Source: Paucibacter sp. Y2R2-4 (GTDB taxonomy: Bacteria; Pseudomonadota; Gammaproteobacteria; Burkholderiales; Burkholderiaceae_C). From it: a DNA stretch of 64,000 nt. Both the position numbers and the translations under genes were made by a program. This document shows, piece after piece, positions 25,915 through 33,858 of this stretch (positions are counted from its first letter, which is position 1; every line of letters starts with the position of its first letter). The stretch is taken from contig NZ_JAJIRO010000002.1 in assembly GCF_025717535.1 (NCBI RefSeq), positions 372,001-436,000 of the forward strand, in the 5' to 3' direction. The notes beneath the pieces were generated by a model that worked only from the letters and a program-made list of their open reading frames with translations, was not told where the DNA came from and did no database searches.

Positions 25915-27570
25915 TCAAACCCGAAGAATCTCCGCTGTCTCGGTCTGTGCCGGCACCAGGTCTCGCCGCAACTGCGCCAACTCATCCAGCAGTCCGGGTG
26001 GGCAGCAGCGCTCGGTTTGCACCTGACCGGCATAGACACAGGCCTCGTTGCCATCCAAGCTGATCCAATCCCCTTCGCGCAGAAGGCGTTCGCCAAAACG
26101 AACCTCGTGCGCAGCTTCGTCCAATTGCATGCCCTCGCAGGCCAGCAGGCAGACCTTGCCCATCTGCCGTGCCACCACGGCGGCATGCGAGGTGCGGGCG
26201 CCGTTTTGGGTCAAGAGGCCCAAAGTGAGCGCCAAGGCGGCGCTGTCGGCGGTTTCAGCGTCACGCCGCAACAGCACAGCCGGCTGGCCGGCCGCCTGGG
26301 CCGCCAGCGCGCCGGCTTCGTCCAACACGATGCGTCCGGTCACCACCCCGCTGCTGGCCGCCTGCGCACGCGCCAGCGGCTGCAGCGCTTGGCCATCGGC
26401 GGCGAGTACGCGGCTGATCTGCAGGGCCTCGGCGTCCAGGCCCACACAGCGTTGCCGGGCGGTCGCTTGACCGATCACACCCTCGCGCCACAGGTCCAGC
26501 GCAATACGGGCCTGGGCTTGCGGGCTGCGTTTGCCGTCGCGCGTCTGCAGCAAATACAAACGTCCCTCCTGCACGGTGAACTCAAATTCCTGCATCTCGC
26601 CCATCTGGCGCTCCAGGCGCCCACAAGCTTGCTGCAGTTCCTCCCAGACCTGAGGCAAAACCTGCTGCAACTGTTCATGCCCCTGAGCGCTGCGACGCCC
26701 CGAGACCACGTCTTCGCCCTGTGCATTGAACAAGAAATCCACCCACAGGCCGGGCGCGCCGCTACGCGGGTCGCGGGTGAAGCCGACCCCTGCGCCCGAG
26801 CGCGCGCCGGCATTGCCGAACACCATGGCCTGCACGGTGACGGCCGTGCCAATGGCATCGGCAACACCATGAGCGGCACGGTAACTGCAAGCCTTGGCGG
26901 ACTGCCAAGACGCGAAAACAGCCGCAATCGCCTGTTGCAGCTGCGCCTGCGGCGACTGCGGAAAGGCGCTGCCGGCGGCTTCTTGGTAAAGCTGTAAAAA
27001 GCGCTGCGTCAGGCCGCGCAGCTCGGCAAAGTCGAGCTGGCGTTCATCGCGCCCCGCGCACAGGCGCTTCAACTCGTCCTCGAACAGTTCGGCGGGCAGG
27101 CCGCCCACCACCTCGGCAAAGCTGGCAATCAAACGGCGGTAGGCGTCCCAAGCCAGACGCGGATTGCCGGTCTGGCGAATCAGGCCCTGCACCGTGGCGT
27201 CGTTCAGGCCGATATTGAGCAGGGTTTCCATCATGCCGGGCATGGACACCGGCGCGCCGGATCGGACCGACAGCAGCAAAGGCCGGGCCGCATCGCCAAA
27301 ACGCAGCGCGCCACTGGCCGACTCCAAAGCTTGCAGCGCGCTCGCCCAGGTCTCGGGGCTCGCTGCCTCGCTGCGCTTCTCCGCATCCGCGCAGAACTGC
27401 GTGCCCAAGACAAAGGCCGGCGGCACCGGCAGGCCCATCTGCGCCATACGCAACAGATTGAAGGCCTTGAAGCCCAGGCGCTGCGGGCTGGCCTGGGCCA
27501 GCGCTGTTTGGCCGGCGCAGCCCAAGAGAAAGAGATCCGGCGGCAAGGCCGCTGTGCTGCTGGCCTTCAT
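25915..27570 (-). CDS. PPDK-like protein with ATP-grasp and phospho-His domains but no PEP/pyruvate barrel
   Basis: A 551-residue protein equal to the N-terminal two-thirds of pyruvate phosphate dikinase. The ATP-grasp part keeps SVRSGAPVSMPGMMETLLN, VFGNAGARSGAGVGFTRDP, FNAQGEDVVSGRR and EFEFTVQEGRLYLLQTRDGK. The swivelling domain keeps the phosphorylatable His462 in NGARTSHAAVVARQMGK. PPDK should then continue into an 8-stranded PEP/pyruvate barrel of about 350 residues; here the protein stops about 90 residues after the His. It can probably form phospho-His from ATP, but the acceptor is unknown. Its ATG overlaps the stop of the upstream gene (ATGA) and has GAGGTG inside that gene. Confidence 0.85.
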   Translation of the reverse strand: MKASSTAALPPDLFLLGCAGQTALAQASPQRLGFKAFNLLRMAQMGLPVPPAFVLGTQFCADAEKRSEAASPETWASALQALESASGALRFGDAARPLLLSVRSGAPVSMPGMMETLLNIGLNDATVQGLIRQTGNPRLAWDAYRRLIASFAEVVGGLPAELFEDELKRLCAGRDERQLDFAELRGLTQRFLQLYQEAAGSAFPQSPQAQLQQAIAAVFASWQSAKACSYRAAHGVADAIGTAVTVQAMVFGNAGARSGAGVGFTRDPRSGAPGLWVDFLFNAQGEDVVSGRRSAQGHEQLQQVLPQVWEELQQACGRLERQMGEMQEFEFTVQEGRLYLLQTRDGKRSPQAQARIALDLWREGVIGQATARQRCVGLDAEALQISRVLAADGQALQPLARAQAASSGVVTGRIVLDEAGALAAQAAGQPAVLLRRDAETADSAALALTLGLLTQNGARTSHAAVVARQMGKVCLLACEGMQLDEAAHEVRFGERLLREGDWISLDGNEACVYAGQVQTERCCPPGLLDELAQLRRDLVPAQTETAEILRV

Positions 27571-29522
27571 GCGCCCACCTCGGTCTTGCTGAACACCAGC
27601 TCGCGCATGGCATAGGCCGCATTGAGCAAGCGATCCGAAGCCTGCTCTAACTGATTGGCCAAGTCGTTGACCAACATCAGCGCGGCCGCGTTGGTCAGCT
27701 CAGCGGCCATGCAGCGCTTGGCCGCCCGCAGCAACTCGTCGCATTGGCGCTCGGCACGCAAGACCTGCCAGGTGGCGGCCACAAACTCATCATGCTCGGC
27801 AGCTTCGCTGGCCGCATTCAGGCCACGCGCCACGGCCACCGCCTTGACCTGCTCTTGCGTCGCATGCAGCACCGCTTGCGCCAGCTGCGACAGCAAATCG
27901 CGCAGCTCGCGGTTCCAGCCTTGGTGATGATGATCGGCAATCAAGCTCAGCAAGAAGGCGCATTCCTCCAGCGCGTCGGCGGCATCGTCCGCCGGTTGCA
28001 AAAGGTTCGCAAACGCGGCCCAGCGCGGCTGGCGACGCGCTCGCTCGCGGGCCTGCATGACCAAATGGTCAGCCTGGCGCTCCCAGGTCTTGGCGCGCTG
28101 AGCCAGCTTGGTGGCGGCGTCTTTGTCTTGCTCCCAGCCATGCGCCAGGGCCTGGCTGATGCCCTCGGCCAAGGTCTGGCAATAGGCGGCGTGCTCGGCC
28201 AAGAGGTCAAACTCGGGCGCACGCTGTTGCAACTGCCGCGCCAGCAGCAAGCGGGCTTCATCGGCCACCAGAGCGCTGGGCTGGTTTTGCAGCAAGGCGT
28301 GTGAAGCCAGGCGCAGCACCTCGATCAAAAAGACCTGCGCACCGCTCTCGCCCAAGACCTCGTCCAGGCGATCGCCAATGCGAAAGGCATCAGCCCCCAG
28401 GGCCTGCATGGCTTCGAACAACATGCGCTCGCCGCCCGCTTTCAGCCAAGCCATATGGCCCACTTCCAGCCGGGCCGCCTCGGCCAGCACCGCAATCGCC
28501 TCCCGCTTGCCAACAAAGTTCAGCAGACGCTTGCGGGCTCGGTTCCAGTCGATCAAGAAGACGATGCGCGAAGCCACGCCCTCCAACATCCACAAGAGCT
28601 GGGCTTCGTCCTCGGCCGCAAAGCGAGCGGTGCCCAACTGATAGGCCTCGCCTTGATTCAGCCCCGCCGAGACGCGCGCCTCCGGCACGGACCATTGCCC
28701 GCCATAAGCGGCCAGTTGCGCCTGGAAAAACTCGAAACGGGTTTTGTGCAGATCTGAATAGGTCAGGCTGATGCTCAAACCTTGCACCTGCAGCACCAGC
28801 ACATGCGCATCATTGGTGCCGATATCGTTTTGGATCAGCAAGCGCTCGCCGTCGCGGGTGGCGGCCGTGTCCAAACCGGGGTGGTCAAACTTCAAAGGCG
28901 CGGTGCGCTGCAGGCCGCGCATGAAAGCGGCCACACGGGGCCGATCGCCCTCCTCCAAGGCCCAGACATGGGCGCCCTCAATCAGCTCGCTGGCCAAGCT
29001 GGCGGCCAGCTGGTTGAGCTGTTTGTGCAGGTCCATCACCAAGAGGTGCAAGCTGTCGTCCGCAGCCTCGCCATGTTTGGCACGGTGGCCATGGCTCAGG
29101 CTGCGCAGCAAGGCAGGGCTGAGCAGTTCGTCTTGCACGGCCTCCAGGCTCGCGGTCCAGCGCGCCACTCGCTCGCGCGTGGCGCGGTCGATTTCGATTT
29201 GCAACAGGGGCCGAGCCATCAAGGCCAGGTCTTCGGCCAGTTGGGCGGCCAGGCGCGGCAGCTCGGGCAAGAGCACGTCTTCGCCCTCGCGGCTGGCCTG
29301 GGCCGGCATCTCGCGCAGCCAGGCGGCGTCCAGGCTGGCTGCGGCCATCTCGTGGCGCAAATCCGGCAAAGCCTCTTTAGGCGCCATGGCGTGGTTGGCG
29401 GCGGCTTGCAAGACCGTCAGGCACAGTTTCAATCGATCATTGGCCAGCAAGGCGGTTTTGACCCAGGCGGGCAAGAGCAGGCTGTGCTGACCCAGGGAAG
29501 CGACGGCGTCGGACTTTTGCAT
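27567..29522 (-). CDS. Large protein with PhoU/DUF47-like C-terminus, partner of the PPDK-like protein
   Basis: A 651-residue, mostly helical, soluble protein with no signal peptide. The last 220 residues (about 430-651) read like PhoU/DUF47 helical bundles, with QADHLVMQARERARR, DAADALEECAFLLSLIADH and ECDELL-type and NQLEQASDRLLNAAYAM segments. The first 200 residues are helical without a recognised match. A central part (about 225-340) looks beta-rich (ERLLIQNDIGTNDAHVLVLQ, LSISLTYSDLH, QLLWMLEGVASRIVFLIDW) and is unknown to me. It is translationally coupled to the PPDK-like gene. No strong ribosome binding site precedes the ATG. DUF47 proteins commonly partner phosphate transporters; none is nearby. 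Confidence 0.65.
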   Translation of the reverse strand: MQKSDAVASLGQHSLLLPAWVKTALLANDRLKLCLTVLQAAANHAMAPKEALPDLRHEMAAASLDAAWLREMPAQASREGEDVLLPELPRLAAQLAEDLALMARPLLQIEIDRATRERVARWTASLEAVQDELLSPALLRSLSHGHRAKHGEAADDSLHLLVMDLHKQLNQLAASLASELIEGAHVWALEEGDRPRVAAFMRGLQRTAPLKFDHPGLDTAATRDGERLLIQNDIGTNDAHVLVLQVQGLSISLTYSDLHKTRFEFFQAQLAAYGGQWSVPEARVSAGLNQGEAYQLGTARFAAEDEAQLLWMLEGVASRIVFLIDWNRARKRLLNFVGKREAIAVLAEAARLEVGHMAWLKAGGERMLFEAMQALGADAFRIGDRLDEVLGESGAQVFLIEVLRLASHALLQNQPSALVADEARLLLARQLQQRAPEFDLLAEHAAYCQTLAEGISQALAHGWEQDKDAATKLAQRAKTWERQADHLVMQARERARRQPRWAAFANLLQPADDAADALEECAFLLSLIADHHHQGWNRELRDLLSQLAQAVLHATQEQVKAVAVARGLNAASEAAEHDEFVAATWQVLRAERQCDELLRAAKRCMAAELTNAAALMLVNDLANQLEQASDRLLNAAYAMRELVFSKTEVGA

Positions 29523-29677
29523 GATGGTGGCCGGAACAAAACGGCTCGCAATAAAGGGCCTGGCCAGTATGTTCAGTGCCGCGTGACAAGGGCGTTACAG
29601 CCGCTTGAATACGGCCTTAGCAGACCCTCTGCATGCAAAGCCCTTGATCTGGCGCAAATCGCAAAGCGCCGGGCAAG

Positions 29678-29707
29678 AAAAAAGCCGGGCCCTCTGGATG
29701 AGGACCC
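29678..29707 (-). terminator. Rho-independent terminator of the prolyl oligopeptidase gene
   Basis: On the minus strand, GGGTCCTC-ATCCA-GAGGGCCC (29687-29707, 8 pairs including one G-U) is followed by GGC and six U (A tract at 29678-29683). It lies 47 bases past the stop of the peptidase gene. Confidence 0.75.
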
Positions 29708-29753
29708 TGCTTTGGCTAAAGGTCTAGACGCCTGAAGAAATCAGGCCAGCCCA

Positions 29754-31934
29754 TCAACGCTTGGGCGCAAACGCAGCATCACCAAACTGCCAGAGGAAGA
29801 AGCTCCACACATCGGCGGTTTCGTCCAGGCGCTGCGCCACGCTGGAGCCCATGCCGTGGCCGGCTTCAAAGTCCACGCGCAGAATCACCGGGCGGGTCTT
29901 ATAGCTGCCGGGGTTGGCGGTTTGCATGCGAGCGGCGAGTTTCGACGGGATCCAGGCTTCCACACGCGGGTCGTTCGCACCGGTGGTAACGATCACGGCC
30001 GGATAGTTCTGGCCGTCCTTGACGCGGTGATAAGGGCTGATCGCATACATGCTCTTGAAGTGCGCCGGGTTGGTGACCGTGCCGAACTCGGCAATATTCG
30101 GTGCGCCATTCAGCGTCAATTCCATGCGCAACATATCGGACAAGCCCACCGCGCTTTGCGCCGCGGCGAACAGCTCCGGCCGCTGCGTCACCGCGCCGCC
30201 GATGGTGATGCCGCCGGCACTGCCGCCGGTGCCGGCCAGGGTGGCGGGCGAGGTGTATTTGTTGGCGATCAACCATTCGGCGCAGGCGATGAAGTCCGAC
30301 ACCGTGTTTTGCTTGGTGGCGATATAGCCGCCACGATGCCATTCCTCACCCAGCTCGCCGCCGCCGCGCACATGACAAACCGCCTGCACGCCGCCGCGCT
30401 CCAACCAAGCCAAGCGGGTCGCGCCAAAACGCGGCTCTTGGGTGATGCCGTAAGCGCCATAAGCCGTCAGAACCGTGGGACGCTTGCCGTCCAAAGCCAC
30501 ACCCTTGGGCGCCAGGATGGACAGCGGCACCATCACACCGTCATGGCTCTTGACCATGACGCGGCGCGCGTCGACACCCGAAGCATCCACGGCCAAGGTC
30601 TTTTGAATGTCCAGCTTGCGGGCCGGGGCGTCCAGCTTGCCGCCGGCTTGCAGCAAGAGGCTTTGCGGCGCTTGGGTCCAGCCTTCCAGCAAGACCAGCA
30701 ACTCGCCGCCCTTCAGCGGCGTCACATTGCGCAAGGTGCCTTCAAACGGCAGGGCCACCGTGCCCACTTGAGCCGACTTGCCATGTGCGTGCGCCACGCG
30801 CCAGAGCTTGCTAACGCCCGCGTCCAAGGACTTCACATACACCGCATCTTCAGCGGGCATCAGCTCTTGCAGCACGCTCTCACCAGCGGCCATCGCGGTC
30901 TTGAAGGCCGGCTTGGCGGTCTTCAGGTCCAGGCTCAGCAGATCCCGGCGCGAGGCCTTCTTTTGGCTCAATGCATAGACGGTGCTGCCGGCCAAGGCGG
31001 CGCGAGTGATCTTGTCGCTGGACGAGATCACCTGACGCCACGCCGCTTGACCACCCAGCTTTTGCACCTGGTCCAGGCTGGCCACCCAGTAGGAGCGCTC
31101 CGCCGCGTCACCGTGCAAGACCTCGGCCAGCACCCAGGGCGAGCCCTTGCTGACATGCACATGGAAGAGGTCGGGCACCTCGAACTTGATCTTTTTATTG
31201 GCTTCCCAGCCGAACACCGCCACATCCTTGGCCGGGTCCTGGCCCAGGATGTGCAGGAACAGCGCGCTCTTGTTGTAGCGCTCCTCGACCGGGTGGCGGT
31301 TGTAGATAAAGCCGCTGCCATCGGGCAACCAGGCCATGCCGCCTTCGTTCAGGCCGGTGCGATCGATGGTGTCGGCCAGGAACTTGCCGGTGGCAGTGTC
31401 CAGCACCCGCAGCACGCTGTTCTCGGAGCCGCCCTTGGACAGGCCAATCGCCATCAATTTGCCGTCCGGCGAGACGCTGTTCCAGTCGACGGCATGCTTG
31501 CCGGGCTCACCCGGCAAGTTGTTCGGGTCCAGCAGCTCGCGCTCGGCGCCTTCCAGACCCTCGCGAATCCACAGGCTCGCCTGGTTCTGGCCGGGCTTGC
31601 GCTTGAAGTAAAACAAGCGGCCCGTCACCATTTCGTAGCCGCCGGTGCTTTCGCCCGCATCGGCCAGGGCGCCCAAGCGTGCGCGTAAGGCGGCCCGACC
31701 CGGCAATTCAGCCAGCACGCCGGCAGCGTAATCCGCCTGGGTGCGCATCCAAGCCTGCATCTCGGGGGACTTTTGATCCTCCATCCAGCGGTAGGGGTCG
31801 ACCACCGAGGTGCCGTGATACACATCGGTCACGGGCTTGACCGGTGTGGCGGGATAAGGGCTTTGCGCTTGTGCGGCAAACGAAGCGCAAAGGGCGGCAA
31901 CAAGGGCGGACTGGATGAGGATGCTGGGTTTCAT
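29754..31934 (-). CDS. Prolyl oligopeptidase family serine peptidase (S9A)
   Basis: A 726-residue exported endopeptidase that cleaves short peptides after proline. A signal peptide (about 1-23, ending AAQAQ) is followed by YPATPVKPVTDVYHG and VDPYRWMED typical of S9A, a seven-bladed propeller (about 80-440) and the alpha/beta-hydrolase domain. The nucleophile is Ser572 in GTGGSAGGITIGG, the acid lies in GANDPRVEAW and the His in FEAGHGMG. It probably acts in the periplasm or outside the cell. It is transcribed alone and ends in a clear terminator. Confidence 0.95.
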   Translation of the reverse strand: MKPSILIQSALVAALCASFAAQAQSPYPATPVKPVTDVYHGTSVVDPYRWMEDQKSPEMQAWMRTQADYAAGVLAELPGRAALRARLGALADAGESTGGYEMVTGRLFYFKRKPGQNQASLWIREGLEGAERELLDPNNLPGEPGKHAVDWNSVSPDGKLMAIGLSKGGSENSVLRVLDTATGKFLADTIDRTGLNEGGMAWLPDGSGFIYNRHPVEERYNKSALFLHILGQDPAKDVAVFGWEANKKIKFEVPDLFHVHVSKGSPWVLAEVLHGDAAERSYWVASLDQVQKLGGQAAWRQVISSSDKITRAALAGSTVYALSQKKASRRDLLSLDLKTAKPAFKTAMAAGESVLQELMPAEDAVYVKSLDAGVSKLWRVAHAHGKSAQVGTVALPFEGTLRNVTPLKGGELLVLLEGWTQAPQSLLLQAGGKLDAPARKLDIQKTLAVDASGVDARRVMVKSHDGVMVPLSILAPKGVALDGKRPTVLTAYGAYGITQEPRFGATRLAWLERGGVQAVCHVRGGGELGEEWHRGGYIATKQNTVSDFIACAEWLIANKYTSPATLAGTGGSAGGITIGGAVTQRPELFAAAQSAVGLSDMLRMELTLNGAPNIAEFGTVTNPAHFKSMYAISPYHRVKDGQNYPAVIVTTGANDPRVEAWIPSKLAARMQTANPGSYKTRPVILRVDFEAGHGMGSSVAQRLDETADVWSFFLWQFGDAAFAPKR

Positions 31935-32110
31935 TTTTGGCCTGTCGTTCAGAACTGACTTCCGCGGTAGCGGCGAATTCGAAGCGAAACAGTGTACGCA
32001 CGATGAAGGCTGGGTCTGAAAGTGATGTCCAGCGCTATCATCCGGCCGCCTCGCCGAGCCGACCCTGAAGCTGGGGCAGGCCCAGGCTGCGAAGCCGCCC
32101 GCTGAGAACC

Positions 32111-33820
32111 ATGCAAGTGACCGCGTCGAAGAAACCAGCGCCCATGAAGAACAAGCTCCACACTCGCATGCCCCAAGTGCTTTTGCGCAGCCTTGCCCTT
32201 TCGCTGACCCTGAGCCCTTTGGCCCAAGTTGAGGCCGCGAGCAGCACGCCAGACTTTCAGCTGAAGCCCAAGCGCATCGACCAAGTCTTCTCCGACTTCA
32301 CCTCGCAGAGCCCCGGTTGTGCCCTCGGAGTATTCAGTCGCGGCAAGATGCTTTACGCACGCGGCTACGGCCTGGCCGAGCTGAACCATGGCGTTCGCAT
32401 TCAGCCGAACACGGTGTTTGACATCGGTTCCACCTCCAAGCAGTTCACCGCGCTGGCCTTGCTGATGCTGGCCCGCGACGGCAAGCTGAGCTTGGACGAT
32501 GACGTCAGGCGCTACCTGCCGGAGTTGCCCGATCTGGGCGTGACGATCAGCTTGCAGCAACTGCTCTGGCACACGGCCGGGCTGCGCGACTACAACGAGC
32601 TGATGCTGTTGGCCGGCTATAAGGAAGAAGACGTCACCGAAGATGCGGACGCCCTGCGCCTTTTGATCGCCCAGCGCGGACTCAATTTCGCGCCCGGCAG
32701 CCGCTACAGCTACAGCAATAGCGGGTATTTTCTTGCCGCCATGGTGGCCCAGCGGGTGAGCGGGCAAAGTCTTGACGCGCTGCTGCAGCAACGCGTTTTC
32801 AAACCGCTTCGCATGGCGAGCACCCATGTCCGCACTGACCACACCCAAGTGGTGCCGCGTCGCGCCAGTGCCTATCGGCTGCAGCAAGACCGCTACGTGA
32901 TCAATATGGCGAACTGGAATCAGCCCGGCGACGGCGCGGTGCAGTCCACCGTGCAAGACCTGGCCCTGTGGGATGCCGAACTGGACCAGCCGACCGTACT
33001 CCCCCCCAATTTGCTGCGCACCTTGCAGACCCCGGGCCACTTGAGCAATGGCCAGACGCTGGGCTATGCCAACGGGCTGGAGCGCGACCACTACCGCGGT
33101 TTGACGCGGATTCAGCACGATGGTTCATGGGCGGGCTACCGGGCCGTCTATCTGAGATTCCCGGAGCAGCATCTCGGCCTGGCGCTGACCTGCAACAGCG
33201 CCGAAGCCGACCCCGTGGGTCTGGCGGAGCAGGTTGCTGATCTGGTGCTGGCGCGCCATTTGCAGCCCATGCCCCCTGCGCCGCCGAGCGTGGCTTTGTC
33301 GCCGGCCGCAGCCCAAGGCTTTGTGGGCCGCTACCTGGAAGATCAAGGCAGCGAAGTCTTGATGCTCACACTCGACGATAAGGGGCAACTGCAATGGAAC
33401 GCCGGTGACGCGATGCTCCCGCTGCAGGCCCTGAACGCTGAGCAGGTGCAAACAAGCAGCGGCCGAACGCAAATGACGCGCAGCGAAGAGGGATTGATGC
33501 TGCGCAGAGCGGGCATCGAGCGCCCTCTTGTGTTTCGTCGACTCGCCAACTACCTGCCAGACGAAGCCAGCTTGCAGAGCCTAGTGGGGCGCTACCAGAG
33601 CCCCGAGCTGCACACCCAATGGGAGCTAGTGCGCAAAGGTACCCAAGGTTTGATCCTGCGCTCGCGCGGTTTGGCTGACCCCGTTTTGCAGGCCCTCAGC
33701 CCGGACCTGTGGCAGGGCTTGAATTTCACGCTGCGCCTGGAGCGCGACGCGCAGGGCCGCTTGCAAGGCTTTGTCTATGACAGCGATCAGGTGCGCGGCG
33801 TGCGCTTCCAGCGCATGTGA
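32111..33820 (+). CDS. Serine hydrolase of the beta-lactamase/class C penicillin-binding fold
   Basis: A 569-residue exported protein. A signal peptide lies within the first 42 residues and would fit a start at either 32111 or the ATG at 32144 (MKNKLHTRM), neither with a strong ribosome binding site. The catalytic domain has FDIGSTSKQFTALALLML (Ser107-x-x-Lys110), the second-element YSNSGY near 200 and GYANG/IQHDGSWAGY near the third element. The C-terminal 200 residues form a beta-rich lipocalin-like domain common in these hydrolases (GRYLEDQGSEVLMLTLDDKG, GRYQSPELHTQWELV). It could be an esterase or D-aminopeptidase; a true beta-lactamase is less likely. Confidence 0.88.
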   Translation: MQVTASKKPAPMKNKLHTRMPQVLLRSLALSLTLSPLAQVEAASSTPDFQLKPKRIDQVFSDFTSQSPGCALGVFSRGKMLYARGYGLAELNHGVRIQPNTVFDIGSTSKQFTALALLMLARDGKLSLDDDVRRYLPELPDLGVTISLQQLLWHTAGLRDYNELMLLAGYKEEDVTEDADALRLLIAQRGLNFAPGSRYSYSNSGYFLAAMVAQRVSGQSLDALLQQRVFKPLRMASTHVRTDHTQVVPRRASAYRLQQDRYVINMANWNQPGDGAVQSTVQDLALWDAELDQPTVLPPNLLRTLQTPGHLSNGQTLGYANGLERDHYRGLTRIQHDGSWAGYRAVYLRFPEQHLGLALTCNSAEADPVGLAEQVADLVLARHLQPMPPAPPSVALSPAAAQGFVGRYLEDQGSEVLMLTLDDKGQLQWNAGDAMLPLQALNAEQVQTSSGRTQMTRSEEGLMLRRAGIERPLVFRRLANYLPDEASLQSLVGRYQSPELHTQWELVRKGTQGLILRSRGLADPVLQALSPDLWQGLNFTLRLERDAQGRLQGFVYDSDQVRGVRFQRM

Positions 33821-33858
33821 CAAGCCCCCGCCCGGCGATCAGCGACAATGCCGCTCAT

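Noticed and set aside
25848-26186. N-terminal extension of the Ser/Ala-rich exported protein
   Set aside because: It overlaps the PPDK-like gene and would bury the signal peptide; the ATG at 25847 has its own ribosome binding site.
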